Assembly (NCBI GenBank): GCA_920105805.1
Contig: CAKKTI010000016.1
Location: 34,482-98,481, forward strand
Reading direction: 5' to 3'
Length of the DNA stretch: 64,000 bases
Source of the DNA: Condylostoma magnum
Lineage: Eukaryota > Ciliophora > Heterotrichea > Heterotrichida > Condylostomatidae
The position numbers were made by a program, and so were the translations under genes. Positions 47,301-61,300 of this stretch are shown one piece after another. Numbering within the stretch: position 1 is the first letter of the stretch; the number at the start of each line of letters is the position of its first letter. The notes under the pieces are model-generated. The model was given only the letters and a program-made list of their open reading frames with translations, made no database searches and was not told the DNA's origin.

Positions 47301-50300
47301 TTGATATAGAATTTAGATCTAAAGAAGATGAAGAGTAGCTTAATTTGAACTTTTAAAAGGAAGATGATGCTTTTATAGTTGATAATACTTTAAATCTATG
47401 GGATTAGTAATACAGTGTGCAACCTCTTGATTATTATTTGCTTTAATTGTTGTTTAGCATTAAAAATAGTAAAAATAAGTTCTTAAAAAATAAGTCTTTA
47501 GACATAATTATAAGTGATTTAAATTAGCGTAAGCAGCTTAAAAGATCGCTCCTTTAGGTGCTGATAATTGTAAATGAGAAGTCAAGGAAATTGTATTCTA
47601 AATTATTAACTATGCAGGCAAAATTGAATCACATGGTTTCTTTACTTAATCAGGCTAGAATTGAGCCATAGGGGTTGTTTGATAAAGTAGATTATACTAA
47701 TTAACTGAAGAATGTGACTACTATAACACTAGAAATAATACAAGGCTTTGAAATAGAAATTGAGGATAATGCCAGATTAAACATGTACCAAGGTATGATA
47801 AAGCACAGCGGAGTTTACCTAGAACTAATATCAATCCTATATTTACCATACTAAGAAAAAGATCATTACAGGCTAATAAAAAACACAATGAGTGCTTTAT
47901 ACTACTTCTGCCTAAACAATGCATTAAATTAAAAAGTTTTGTTTAGTCATAAAGATCGTCTAATGTAAATGATTGGAACTAAAGTAGGAGCAGCTAAGGT
48001 GCTAGCCGTAGTGTTTAGTAGACATCGAAACACAGAATTGGGGTAAAATGTACTTTAACTCATCTTTGAAATACTAGAATAAAACGAGTTTAAATACACC
48101 CTAATACATATTTTAAAAAGCTTTATCTTTGACCATAAAGGAAGGATAATAACTCAGGCCTAAATCAGTATATTAAAGGGGATTTTCTAGTGCAAGGCAA
48201 TTATGCAGATGCATGAAGTAGTAAGTGATAAGGCGTTAAAAACAACTAAAATTGACTTCACAAATCCGAATTTAGAGGAAGATGATTATTCCTATGAGTA
48301 AAAACTAAACTTTCACATAGAAGTGATATACTGTATTATCAAATGCAGTATAAATAACAGATTTGGAACACTATAAGCCATGAAGATCATATCCTAAGAA
48401 AAGCTCTTACAGGCTTTAGCTAACAAAGATCAAAGTGACTTTCCTGTACGTAAAAAAGCATATTTAAGATACTTTTATCAAGTATATGTGGCTTAAAATC
48501 AGTAGGATTCAACAAATACGATAAAAATTAATCATATAGAAACTATACTTAAAGACATTGTATAAGATTTATAGATGTACCCTTCCTACCTCAATTAGTT
48601 ACTAAGTTTAGCAAGACAAAGCTTATATGAAAACGTTGTTTGCTAATAAGCTGATGAAATGAGGCGAGAAGAGATTCGCTAACAGCTTCATGACCTATCT
48701 CCTGAGGATTTAGCAAACTTATATAAAGAATAGGACAGAAATTAGTAATATTACCGGTAAACTACCCTTTTTAAAACTGTCAGCGAATTAGATGACTAAG
48801 AATTGTAAGCTCTTCAGTACTGAAATTATATATCAGGAAATCGCAGCTGGCATTAAGCTTAAGACGGAGTTCTTCATATTATAAGGGATCTATTCTCATA
48901 AGGATTGTTTCCAATACAAGGAGATTTCGCTGATTTGGTGTAGGAAATAAGAGGCACTTTGAATGAACTATCTGATACTATATAACGACTGGAAAAACAG
49001 CATTCAGATTTAGATTTTAACTATCTTATAACAAACTTAAACAAGTGTCGAGAATCATTGCCATTACCTTAGATTGAAGTATTGGGCTAAAATGAGAATG
49101 ATGAACTTGAAAAACTTACCTTTTTAGTAAGAGAGTACATCATAGAAAATAAGCTTTCATTACAAGAGGCTTTTACTATTTTTGATGTAGATAAAGGAGG
49201 AGATGTTAACTATGAGGAATTTAGAAAAGGAATTATGAAAATTTTAGGGGGGAAAATATCCTCCAGTGATATTGAGAAGGCTTATTTGCTCATGGATGCA
49301 GATAATGATGGGAAAATAGAATTCAAGGAGTTTTCCAAAAGACTTAGAAAATATTTCAGTTAAAATCCTCATAAAGTAAGAAAGAGGAAGGATAAGTAGA
49401 AAAATCTGTCATCAATAAGTGGTAGTTCAGATGAGATTAAATAGGATTTAGAGATTTAGAAGGTTTATGAAGATTTTGTTATTGTTTTTCGCTAAGTCAC
49501 AAGTGATGATGATATTGAACTGCTAGTGTAAAAGGTGGATAACTGATTTGTTAAAAATGCTATTCAATCCAATGAGTTCGCATTTTTAAAGGATTTTGTT
49601 ACTAAATTATCAACAGCTTTTAAGAAAAAGCACCACAAGAAGTATTTGATAAGAATTCTAAGATTGCTTATACCGGTACTGCCAGAAGTAGAGTTTAATT
49701 TCTTTGAGAATGAAAATGAAGATAAACTTATACTGCGACAAATCAATAATATTCAAGTAGCATTTACTGATTCAGGGGTTTTAGATACCTCTCTTAATAT
49801 AATCGATAAAGAAACTGATATAACTATTATACAGGAAGCTATTAATCTATTACTATCAATGCAACGGTATGGTAATTATTATGTGTAGTAATACTGCCTT
49901 AAGCTAATCCAAAATAATAATGATTCTAAGTTATTCAGCTATATAAGAAATTAACTAAGGCATTCTAGGAACAGAGTAATCAAAAGATTCAGTATGACTT
50001 AATAAAACGAATAAATAGAATATGAAGTATCAGACAATATTCCTTAAGACACTCTTGAGTCAAAAGATGAACAGTTTTTAGCAAATCATGTGAAATCTTT
50101 AATACAATTAATACAGTTTTTCACTGAAAACTGTTTTCTAGAATTCTAAGATTATTTAAGACTACAAGTTAACACTGATGGGACTCTTAAGTCAGTTAAT
50201 ATTAATCTAGTAAATGAAATGGCCTTATTTCTAATAAATCTAAAAGAAGCCGGACACTTTTTACTCGAAGATTTTGAAGCATAAAATACAATACAGCAGT

Positions 50301-52420
50301 GTTTAGAAACTTTGATTGACCTATGCAGAGGCCCGTGTATATAAAACTAATTGTTATTAGGGAAAAGAAGGAAATTATATAGGTTTATCAATTCCTTAAT
50401 TTTAATGACAAAAAATGATTTAAACAACCACTATTTCTCTAGTTCAGTAAGATTATTGAGCTCTCTTTTAGAAGGAAGCATTTAAAAAGAAATAGCGTAA
50501 ATAATGATATAAGAAATCGATTTTGAGCTGCTAGCGTACAAAGCCTAGGAAATATACGAAAAATACATACACCCAAATGTTCACTTAATAATGCTTGAGT
50601 AAATAGAATCAGATGAGTACTGAAACAAAAATTAAGGATTCTTCTTACAATTGAAGAACAATCTGGTCATAAACAAAACTATAAGTAAAAATTCCTGAAA
50701 TTTGATAAACATAGGCTTTGATATTGTAATAATGATTATAAGATTACGCAAAAAATTTCCAGAAGTCCAAAAATTGCAACTTTTAGCAATAAGTGATGAT
50801 TAAACCTCCTTAAACAATTTAATAAAGCTTTCTGGCTCACTGCACACTCGCAATGAAAGCTTGCTGGTTGATATAGCTTATTTTTTTAAGAACTCATATC
50901 ATTAAATAAAGAACTGAATAATGAAAGCTCCTTAATAACAGGTGACTATGGACATGGCGTACTCGTTTTACATGTCTTTAATTGCTTCAGTGGAGGTAGA
51001 TCATAATGGAGTTTTAGAGGAGTAGTATTTTAGAATTCCTTCAATAATATCTTTCATGAGCAACAGTATGAGAAGAGCTGTTATAAGAAATGTTAAAAGA
51101 ACCTCTCATGATGAGAAAATTAAATCTTTCTTTTTCTAAATTTAAAAGTACTAAGTGCATATGAGGCATTTATAATCATTAAGTAAACAGGTAATCTTAT
51201 TCTTTTTCACCAGTAAAATTGAAACCTGGGCTAGATTAAATTACTTTTTCATACTCTGTATAAATTTGATTATTTTGCTAGAGGCTGATGATCATGATGA
51301 TGAAAATATAGGTATTGATTCTAGTGCATAAATGTGGATTATCCTTCTAGGGGTATTAGTGACTATATTTTCTATACTGATATACATATTTTTTATAATA
51401 GAAAATCACCCGATTATACTATACGATATAGCAAACAGAGATAAGGACTAAGAAATATATGATGATCCTAAATTCTAAAAGATTAAAGGATCGGCCCTAA
51501 TGAAATATTATCTAAACGCCTAAAATGTATAAATTCAAAAGTAAAACAATTCTGAGTTAATGAACATAATAAGAGTTGTTTTATTTCCTGAAAATGTTTA
51601 AAATATAATAATAGTTGTTATAGCACTTTTAGGGTTTTATCAAAGCATCTTTTATAGCATTCTTTTACTAGACATAATAAGAAGAGTTCCTTAATTGCAG
51701 TCAATCTTAGAATCAATCACACTGAATAAAATCTAGTTAATTCTTGCTGTGATTTTTGGAATAATAATAATTTACCTTTTTGCAATCTATGGTTTTCTTG
51801 AATTAGGAGAATACTATAAAACCAAAGAAGACGGAGCAAACATGAATACATATTGTGAAACACTCTTAGAATGCGTTGTCAGTAGTATAAACGTAGGCAT
51901 AAGAGCAGGTGGAGGCCTTGGGGAGTTTTTGGATGCTCCTACAATTGATTAATCCAACTACTGAAAACGCTAGTACTTTGACATACTTTTTTTCATAATC
52001 GTAAGTGTAATTTTAATTAATATAATTTTTGGTATTATAATAGACACTTTTGCTGAGTTAAGAGATAATAGAAAAGCAGTTTAAGATGATATTGAAAATG
52101 TATGTTTTCTGTGTGGTAAAGAGAAATATGAGCTGGAGTTAAGAGGTTCAGGTTGAAGCCGTCATGTTAACACAGAGCATAATGCCTGGGCTTTCCTGGC
52201 TTATATCATATACATAAAACGCAAACCATTGTCAGAGTGCGATGGAATAGAAAAATATGTGAAAAACATGATTCTTTAGAACAGTACAAACTTTTTCCCT
52301 AAAACTGCAATTTGTTTGTAGGAAGTTGAAGATCAGGAAAATGAGGATTAATCTTTATACGCAATATTAAACTAAAGAGTCGAAAGTATTGAACAAAAGC
52401 TTTTAGATAGTAATTCTTAG
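44339..52420 (+). CDS. ITPR: IP3-receptor-type intracellular calcium release channel with EF hands
   Basis: A 2693-residue protein in a single frame, the usual IP3R length. In order: an Ins145-like N-terminal domain with IGDIILLY, MIR repeats (TTGDSFRIQHK, RIKHLATGMYL), long RIH helical domains, two canonical EF hands starting at residues 1616 (DVDKGGDVNYEE) and 1653 (DADNDGKIEFKE), and a six-helix channel from about 2290 to 2585. The filter is GGGLGE (2524-2529, against GGGVGD in animals). A C-terminal C2H2 zinc site (CFLC...HVNTEHN) and a coiled coil follow. It should release Ca2+ from internal stores. EF hands are typical of ryanodine receptors rather than IP3 receptors. IP3 binding cannot be judged. 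The stop is TAG 52418, 5 bases from DDI1. Confidence 0.95.
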
Positions 52421-52425
52421 TTTAG

Positions 52426-53583
52426 CTAAAAATCTGGGAAACTGAACTTCTGCTGTATAATTATAGCTTCTGCCATATCCACGTTTCCACCTACACTCTA
52501 GAGAATTTCAGCGGCTTCTTGTCTACTTACCCCCTGGCTGATTAGTCTTTGAATCTTTTGTTCTTCTGCGTTATCTTGTTAAATCGGTTAAGAAGACTAC
52601 ATAGGGCCAGATTGTTCCTATGCTGATGACTCAATACTTCGTTATCTTCCTAGCACAGGACTAGAAATTTCTCCTTCTGCTAGGAAAGGAACTGATGCAT
52701 CAGCACTTCCAATACTCAAAACATTCCTTTTCAAATCAATGCAGCATTGGTGCCGTTTTAGCATGTCTAGTCCAAATAACAAATCCATATTGTCCCTTTC
52801 TAGTACTGTGAAGCTACAACTTAAAAATTTCCCGCCTATTTCTATATTAGCAGCATGAATTCTTCCAATTATCTTGTCAACTCCTACTCCAACTGCTTAA
52901 CCTTAAAATCTCCTGTCTATAAGGCGCATTAAGCCGACCCTTTCTGCACATTTCTGGGATATTATAGTCATCTGAGCCCCGCTGTCTACAAATGCCTATA
53001 AGGGGATTTTATTGACACTACAATCCACATAAAGCATAGTCACTTGTCCGAATACCTCGGGAGTGTACTCCTATGCATAGCTGTAGTTTTCGTTAATGTT
53101 TTCCTTTTGGATCATTTCTTCTATTTTCCTTTAAGCCTCTATGTCAAAAGGATCTGCATTCATTTACATTATTTGACGTTAACGCTACATTTCTTGCTCC
53201 CTGCGAGTTTACTCAAGACTTATGAGCATTTCTTCTACTATTATAGGATCACCGGTTTCTAAAGCACCTGCTAATTAAGGATTTCCCTGTTTTATTTGAT
53301 CTTTAAAGTAGGAATTATTGTTGTACTATTGCATTAACTCTATGGCTTATCTACGCATTCCTGTCATATTGACATGAACTTGTAATACATCATCATTTTA
53401 AACTCCGATTTCTGAAAGTCTTTAGGAGTCTTGGATTGCTCTACCTTGGAAGAATAGGGATTAGCTGTCCATTGTGAAACCTGTTTCAACCTCTATTAAA
53501 ATTTTAACATCTTCTCCTGTAGCATTGTCTTCTACTTCTAAGAACATCAGATCCATGTCTGGTTTTGTAACACAAATTCGCAT
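52426..53583 (-). CDS. DDI1: DDI1-like ubiquitin shuttle aspartyl protease
   Basis: A 385-residue host protein with the standard DDI1 plan. A ubiquitin-like domain covers residues 1-75. A helical middle follows, then an aspartic protease domain with [12 protein letters not shown] (Asp200) at about 180-300, and a C-terminal UBA domain (about 340-382, [15 protein letters not shown]). DDI1/2 binds ubiquitin and cleaves highly ubiquitylated clients near the proteasome. The active-site DSG is intact. TAG at 52426-52428 ends the gene. The retroviral-like protease fold is intrinsic to the DDI family, so this is not a retroelement. Confidence 0.92.
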
Positions 53584-53722
53584 ATTAATAAAAATTATAT
53601 ATTGCAAATAAGTTATTGATTTATAATATCCCTTTATTCATCTAGTGAATTAGTTATATGTATTGCATATTATCATCATAATTAATTACTAATATAAATT
53701 ATCTCCTTATTATACTAATTAA

Positions 53723-55606
53723 ATGCAACAAAGATCTAAATCAGCATCTGGCAATTCAAATCTATTTTAATTCTAAGTAATAGAAACAGTGCCTGAATCA
53801 ATATCTTTATTAGATATTAGTACTTGAAATAAAGGAGTTAAAGCTTATAAATAAAACGATTACTACTCATCCTTAAAACTTTTGATGCAGATATTTTAAA
53901 AGTATAAATCAATACCTTAGTTAAACTGTAATATAGGGCTAATTTTCTTTCATTTAGAGTTGTGAAAAAAGAGTCAGTAATGACTTGAGTCTTCGTATAG
54001 TATAGGAAAAGGAAACTTATAGATTTTGAAAAATTTAATAGTTTATCATGCTAAGCGAAAAAATATCATTAAAGCTATAAGAATACTATAGAAAAATGCA
54101 TTTATCACAGATATTAGTATTATTTAGCTGAAATCTTATCTAAATTATATGAAGGAATTAAATGGAATGAAATCTAAGCTATTGGAAGATAAGAATAGAC
54201 TCACTAGAGCTATAAGTCATCATAGAAACTTTTCACATGTTGAAATAAATAATAAAGAAAAAATAGAATAAAGACCATCAAGTTCTATTGCTTAAATTAG
54301 TCCTAAATAAATTAATAATAGAAGAATAATTGGAAAGTATCAAACACAAATTTAAAAAAGAATTTTGCAAAAAGGATTGATATAAGAATAAGTAATAGAT
54401 TAAGAGATTAAATAGTCATTGAAGTTTAAAATGTTGCTATAAAAACGTACAAATTGGGCAAAAGGACTTAGAAATAGTATTGAGAAAAAGAATGAAAAGA
54501 TACTTACATTTAATAATGCAATAACCAATCAGGGTCTCAGTAAAATTATAGAAGAAATGTAAAAAGCTAATAAAGATTGTAATCAACTGTAACTTTTGCT
54601 GTAAAATTTATAGTTTTTTCACTAATTTTCATTAGAAAATTAAAAACTAATGATAAGTTAAAGCTAATTGTTTATTTATGAAAAAGGTCAAGAAGTATAA
54701 TTGATAATTGATTAAATTGAATACACATATGTTATAATAAGAGGCTCTATTATATAGAAAGCATTTAATAAATCTATCAATTATTATATAGTACAAGAGA
54801 GCTTCTATGAAGGCTCTTAATTTGGAAGCTCTCATAGCAATTTAATTATAGCTTTAAATCAAGAATGTACTGACTAAAACATAGAAAATCTTTAAAAAAT
54901 CTTCATTGCAACTTGTAAAACGTACTTATTAGGTATTATGCTGAAAGATTATGATAGAATACTGCTAAATATGAGAGATAATAAAGTTTAACAGATTTTA
55001 TAATTTTTGCAACAGTTACCATTTTTCAAAGAAGTTGAATAAATATTCTTAATTCCTTTAGCTTCTAATATTCGGTTGATAAAGTACGGTTATGATGAAA
55101 TTATTTAGATGTAAGGCGAGTTGCCTTAAGGTCTATGTGCTATTTACCAAGGAAACTGCTCAGTAGTAGATTTAGCAATATATAGGTAAAGATTAAGGAA
55201 CTAAAAAAGATCTAATTCAAAACTAACCAGAAATAGTTTTTATAAGCAACCTCAATTGGGTTAATAAACTAATAATTATTCGTATATAAAAGATAAGATT
55301 CATAGGTATATACTAAAACCTGGAGATTTCTTTGGAGCAAGAACTTTAACTAACAAAATATAAGAAAAGAGTAAGCGGTCAATTATATCTATTGATACTA
55401 AAGTAAAAATAGCTGTAATTGATAGGTCTAAGTTGGAAATTTTAGATAAAAAGGTGATTGAACAAATGTTATTTGTTATTGATAGTATTACAGATATTGA
55501 CTGCCCGTCGGAAAAAAGTTTTTCTAAAGTTTAAAATGAAATCAAATAGTGGCAGAAATTCAAGTATAATTATTTTAGGTCATTAAGAAAATGATTTAGG
55601 CAGTAA
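53723..55606 (+). CDS. TPR plus cyclic-nucleotide-binding-domain protein
   Basis: A 627-residue protein. Residues 30-140 are TPR-like helices (NKGVKAYKQNDYYSSLKLLM, LEKAL-like units). Residues 150-320 are basic coiled regions. Two cNMP-binding-type folds follow at about 325-420 and 440-590. The second has a long insert before KPGDFFGART, which takes the place of the phosphate-binding cassette FGELAL. The Arg and Glu typical of cAMP contacts are not clear, so binding is uncertain. Similar proteins in ciliates associate with cilia. The stop is TAA 55604 after RSLRKWFRQ, where Trp is UGA. Confidence 0.72.
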
Positions 55607-55821
55607 TTATAAATTATGATACTTTTATATTGTTTATAGTTGGTATTATGGATAAATACTTGTAAACATCTATTTTTGGGTAATTATAAATCTCCTCTTA
55701 AGATATATGAAATTTGCTGAGATTAAATACTATACATTATGAAAATAGTATTATTTAAAGCTTATTATTACTACCTTAATATAGAGGTGTTTTTCATAAA
55801 AATCCATTAAATTGTATTTAA

Positions 55822-57465
55822 CTAACCTACAGCACTTTTCGGACGATCTTGCCTTCTAAGTTTTATCATTCCTAATTGATATTAATACCCTGACTCTTCT
55901 TCATTTATTATTGACTTATCACGCTGCCTACTCAATCTACCATAATTCTTACGCTCAGATGATTACACAGCATTAGGCTATTCATTTCAATTACAACTAA
56001 TACAATTATTAAGACCTCTAGTAGACACAGTTGAGAAATTTATAGTTGTAGGAATTTCTTTTAAACTGCTCTACAATCTCTATACTACATTATTAGTAGC
56101 ACCTTAGCTTTTCAAAAGTTATTAAATTTGTTTCTCCTATGAGTTGATTAATTAATACTATTGTTTTATTTCCTGCATTACTTACTTGCTATCAGCTTTA
56201 CTTCCAATTTAAGTTCGAAGTTTAGATTTATTAGTACTAGTAAGAGCTTTATTTGCTTTTCTTTCTAAAAGTCTTAATTATTCTGTAGTTTTGTCTTTGA
56301 ATCTTTACAAAGCTCTGATTTATAAGATTTAATTCTCATTACTTGGCTAGCTAATTTTAAGCTCTTCAATTAGAGGTAAAATATCATTAAATGTAAGCTT
56401 CTAGTTGATTTCCTTCTGCTAAAATTTGATCTTTTTATTTATATTGCTAAAATCATCTTAAATCCACTGAAAATCTAAGCTATGATGTATTTTTTCTATC
56501 TAATCTCCCATTACTTTAAATTTTTCCTCATGTTGCCTGATATCTTAGACAATGTCTGGGAAATATACTTTAACTTTTAAATCTGAAATATCATTAATAA
56601 TTGACTGAACTGATAAATACTCAGCCTTATGAGACAATCTAATTAAAACTTACAATTCGTTTGCATGTTACAGTTATTATTTTAGTCCCTTTTATTCCTG
56701 CAAAAGCTTATCAAACCTTTCATTTGAGGCTAATCTTTATTATTTAATTTTTCACTCATAGTCTTAAGTGAGCTCTTTAGCTTTACTTATTAACTTTAAA
56801 TCCGTCTTTTCTTACGAACTTTTCATTTAATCTAATACATACTTTTCACTAATTCTGGTTTAAAGTAATTATTCACAGTCTTTTATCTTCCAATATGTGT
56901 TTAATTCTAACTCTTAGAACTTTGATTCTATTTGATTTACTTTACTTCCCAGTTTTTAATTAGTTTCTTTCAACTCTTACAGTAGATTTTGAGAGAATCT
57001 TTCAATTTTTAGTTCGCATAAATCTCGCATTTCATTATAACGCTCGTTGAACAAATCTACTCTAACTCTTTTGTTAATCTTTTTCATTATTTGTTCAAGT
57101 TTATTATTAGTTTACTCTTAGAATTATAGTAAATTTACAGTTGACATTCCCATTTGAAAGATATTGTCAGCAGTTGGCTGTAAATAATCTTCTCATGTTG
57201 ATGCTGTTTAATCATGACTTACATCTGGTATTTGTAGAGGAATTGAATTCTAAATAGTTCCAAGAATTTTGGACGTGTCCTTTTATGTTGTAAAGTTTCT
57301 CATTTGCAGGCTCATTTTCTTAATTATCTTCGTGTGGTCATTCACAATGTTTTAAATTCCTTCTAAAAATGTTTTTAAGCTTTCAAAATTTAAATCGAAA
57401 GATACAAGTGGGGTTTCTGGTAGATTTTTAGTATTTGAAAACTCATCCTCTGAACTATAATCCAT
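55822..57465 (-). CDS. Coiled-coil protein, possibly QRICH2/DUF4795-like
   Basis: A 547-residue protein dominated by coiled coil from about residue 120 to 440. The C-terminal 90 residues contain TRGLNNCISCN, a short Cys motif reminiscent of the C-terminal region of QRICH2/DUF4795 axonemal proteins (CVAC-type), then a basic tail ending RPKSAVG. If correct, it would be a ciliary or flagellar structural protein. The family assignment is weak. TAG at 55822-55824 is taken as the stop. The next gene on the same strand stops only 7 bases upstream of this start. Confidence 0.68.
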
Positions 57466-57472
57466 TTTTTAA

Positions 57473-58366
57473 CTACTTAAGCTGATAGGACTTATGAATA
57501 TTTCTTTCATGTAAATGGTGAACTGTATAACAAACTTTAAAGGATTTCCAGCAGCATAAGGCAAACATTATTCCTAGTATTCCATAAACAACCCATATGA
57601 TTACACCTGTGAGATAATAACCATCGCTAAAATCTGTATATAGTTTACCTTAACATTATTTTGTTTTAAAATACCATAAGTTTCCTAGAATCCACCAAAT
57701 TAGGGAAAATATTAAAAAAAGTATTGAAAGAAGTCTATATAGGTTATAAATAGGCTCAAGTTTCCTTATAAGCTAGTACAGCAACGACTCACCTATAATC
57801 CCAAATACTAATCCAGAGACACATATTCCTGACTGTACTTACAACCACAGTCTTATAGAATACTCAACACAGTCTTCAGTTTGCCTGGAAATAACCACAC
57901 AAACGGCAATGAACTGCATAAAACTTACAAAAATAAGGCACACAAATCCTATAACAATAGAAATAATTTTCTTACCTATTATATCTCTTTCCTGCGCTTC
58001 TATAAGAGGATCATACAAATACTCCATTTTAAAAATGATAAAGCGAAGAGGCCTAGATATACTATCAATAGCTATTTTCAAAGGAATCCAGCGGAAAGCT
58101 TTTAATGCACTGTCATAACTTGTAATACCTCAAATAGCATAGGAGGTGAGTATTGAAAGCTAAGCAATCTCAGAAAATTCAGTACAGAGGTTAGATGAGC
58201 TATAGAAATCCTTTCAGAATTTAAGAAAGCTCAGTAGAATTCCAACTAACTAAATAAGTGAAAACAAACGCAGTGCTTAAACAATCTCTATTATTGAAAA
58301 CAGTACTCAGGCAAAAGAGTATAAAGAAGCTAAAAAACCGGGGGGATATATGGCAATCGGGGACAT
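57473..58366 (-). CDS. Multi-pass membrane protein (about seven helices)
   Basis: A 297-residue protein beginning MSPIAIYPPG. Hydrophobic segments lie at about residues 10-30, 35-50, 72-90, 135-160, 180-200, 210-230 and 250-270, with short charged loops such as DPLIEAQERD. No family is recognised. It could be a receptor-like or transporter-like protein. The only upstream in-frame ATG is at 58366, which places its first codons on top of the start of the divergent IP3R-like gene (58350). A downstream ATG at 58027 would avoid the overlap but drop about three helices. Confidence 0.66.
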
Positions 58367-61300
58367 AATGTGCCTTACTTCTAGAATATAGTTAAAAAGT
58401 GGGCAATATACAGGCATCATACTTGGAGATGGTGTTGCTCACAAAGAATTATACTGTGTCCCTAAAAGTTCCTTTACTACTAAAAGCTCTTAATTTCATT
58501 TTAGACAAGCTTTATTTAGAATCGAGCCAATCAGACAGTACGGATTTTCATCTTAAAGAACAGGTATAGAATAGTTCAGTGAAAATATAGAGGAGGCTAA
58601 TCAGTAAGAATTTGAGCTAATGCTAGGAGTATAGCTCAAATACGGAGACAAAGTACAGCTGAGGCACATTCACAGTAACTCATTCCTTACAACTTCTCAT
58701 TTGCCTTCTAAGCAATTTGGATCTTTACAGATTGTACTGGATGACTCCGGATAAGAAACTTCCTGGCTTGAAATAAAACCTGCTAATAGACTACGCAGAG
58801 AAGGAGAGTTTATATCATATAGCGATAGCTTTCTGCTGAAACTAAGTGCTGAAAACTCAGAGTATTATATTCATTTGAATGGAGACTAATTAACCAAGCA
58901 AAACTAGTTCTGCGAGCTAAACAGTAGTAGTATATAATCTTAATGATCAGCAAATTGTTATACAAGCCACTCAGTGTTTAAGCTATTTCCAGACCACGTA
59001 GCCACTGGAGATTCTTTTCGAATTTACCATAAACAAAGCTCAGGGTATTTAGCTGTAGTTGGTAGAGAGGTTTCTTAAGAGCTACCAAACAAGGAAGATA
59101 TTGATAAACATTTGAATCAGGCGAAGAAAATAGAAGTCAATAAAGAAATGGTTGAAAATGAACTAGTATTCAGACAATCCTCAATTTTAACTATAGAGAA
59201 TGAAAAGACTAGTTAATCAGTATGGGAAATTGAAAGAAAAAACGCGTTTATTGGAGGGACAGCTGAGGCTAATTAGACATATAGGATTAAGCATGTAGCC
59301 TCTGGAATGTATCTAGCCTTTCTTGAACCTTTACAGCAACTTTAGCTTATTTCTGATGGAGGTAGTGAACTATCAATGTTTAAGATTTTCTCAGAAGATG
59401 CAAATGAAAAGTTTTTAAAATTTGGGTCAGTTTTAAAGGTTTAATCAAATTTTAATGACTATTGGTTGTCTGTAAGCAATATAAACTAGTCTTCAATACA
59501 GTAAATGACCAGCAAGTCAGAGAACTATGAAATATTTTTGGATAATCTTTTTAACAAGGTTAATTGTGCATTTTTATTCGAAGATGAACCTGAGGAAGAC
59601 ACTATTCACATTTATTAAATTGCACTGCTAATACCATAGCTGATTAACTTTTACAGGTTTCTTTACTTTTGAGGATAAAAGCTAGGAAATGTGTAATCTC
59701 ATATTACATATTACAAATTAGCCAAAGCCACTCAGTAAGACTTACATGAAGCTGCTGTTGACTATGAAGAAATAATTTCTAATATTTCTAAGAAGATAAT
59801 AAATGAAGACTTCAGCAATTTTATGATAAGATAAGACGCTGTAAGAGACTCAGGAATGCTTGACTTAATATGCTAGATTTTACAGTTAATGGTACAGAGA
59901 AGTAGCATTCCTTAACGTTATAGAAAGTTAAAAGAAAGAGCTATGTTTAATAAGTAACTTAAAAGACATAATTCTCACATAAATGAAGAAATTGATGATA
60001 ATGAATAAGTAACCTCTCTTATTTCTCGTCCTATACTAAAAAGGGCAATAAAGAAGACCTTTTATATTCTACACTCAGTTATTAGGGACAATGAAAAATC
60101 TTGTGATGCTATTTTTGCCTATGAGCAATTCTTTACTCAGTTTTTAAGTCAACATAATCATGGAATAGGGTTGATACTAAAAGAAATATTTAAAAATTCA
60201 TCGTATCTATTTTAGAAGCTGACACCCCTCTAGTTCAAAAACTGAGTTACTTGTATTCAGCCTATATAAGAAATTGATAACAATATAAAATAACAAATAT
60301 TAGTACTTAAAATACTGTCATCTTTATGTTCTTATAAAAATGTAGGAATTCCTAAATTTCAAAAACTAATGGAAAGGTCCTTACTTAGTAATAAGAGAAT
60401 AAAAAGATTGATAAGTTTAGTTAATTACAAAGGGGACGAGTGTGTTATATTCTTAAGAGACTATGATTATCATCCTTCCAAGTTTTTACAGAATAATCCA
60501 TCATTAATTCCCTTATAAGTAAATTTAACTGATGGATAAGAGTAAAATGAGATTCTTTTTTCTCTTAAACTGCTTAGTGATTATCCCTTAATGATTGACT
60601 ATGTAGCTTAGATTATAGAATTGTTAGCTAATGTTGTAAGTTCAAGAAATGCAAGAGGAGCTTTAAAATTGATAAAGCACTTTAATCTTAGTTTTTATAG
60701 AATTTTTTACATTTTAAGTGATGAAGAGATACACTGCAAAATTAGAAGATCTATTTTATAATTCATAAAAGTGACTTAAGTTAATACTGATCCTTAGTTG
60801 AGATTAAGCTAAATAAAAAATAGATGCTATATGTGGAGCAGCTAAGATAATAATATTGATGAAATTGGGTTTAAAATCGAGTCTCAGTTATACTCAATAT
60901 ACAAGATAGAAACTTTAGTGGAAAATATAAATCCATTAATAGAATGAATGCAGTATACGTGAAGATTGCTAGTTTAGCCATTTAAGGCAAAATCAAATGA
61001 GAGAGCTTCTCATAAACTAAAATTTTTAGCTGAGTTTATATAAACAACTGCAGAGTGCATGGACTTCTAGTACATAAACTATTACTTTTTCGCAAGAATC
61101 TATAATAACATACTTCACTATTTGTAGGCATTTAGTGGAAACATTAGCTAAATTTAAGAAGAACATTGAATATATAATCTACGATAAGAAACAATTAACT
61201 CAAAAAAGAATAATGTTATTTTACAAATGATCTTACATTAATTATTAAATTTACTAAGAACAGCATAAGATATTAGGACAAAAGTTTAGATAGAAGATTA

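Noticed and set aside
52980-53000. Retroviral-type aspartic protease as a sign of a retroelement
   Set aside because: It lies between a ubiquitin-like and a UBA domain in a complete DDI1 gene. No LTR, reverse transcriptase or integrase is nearby.
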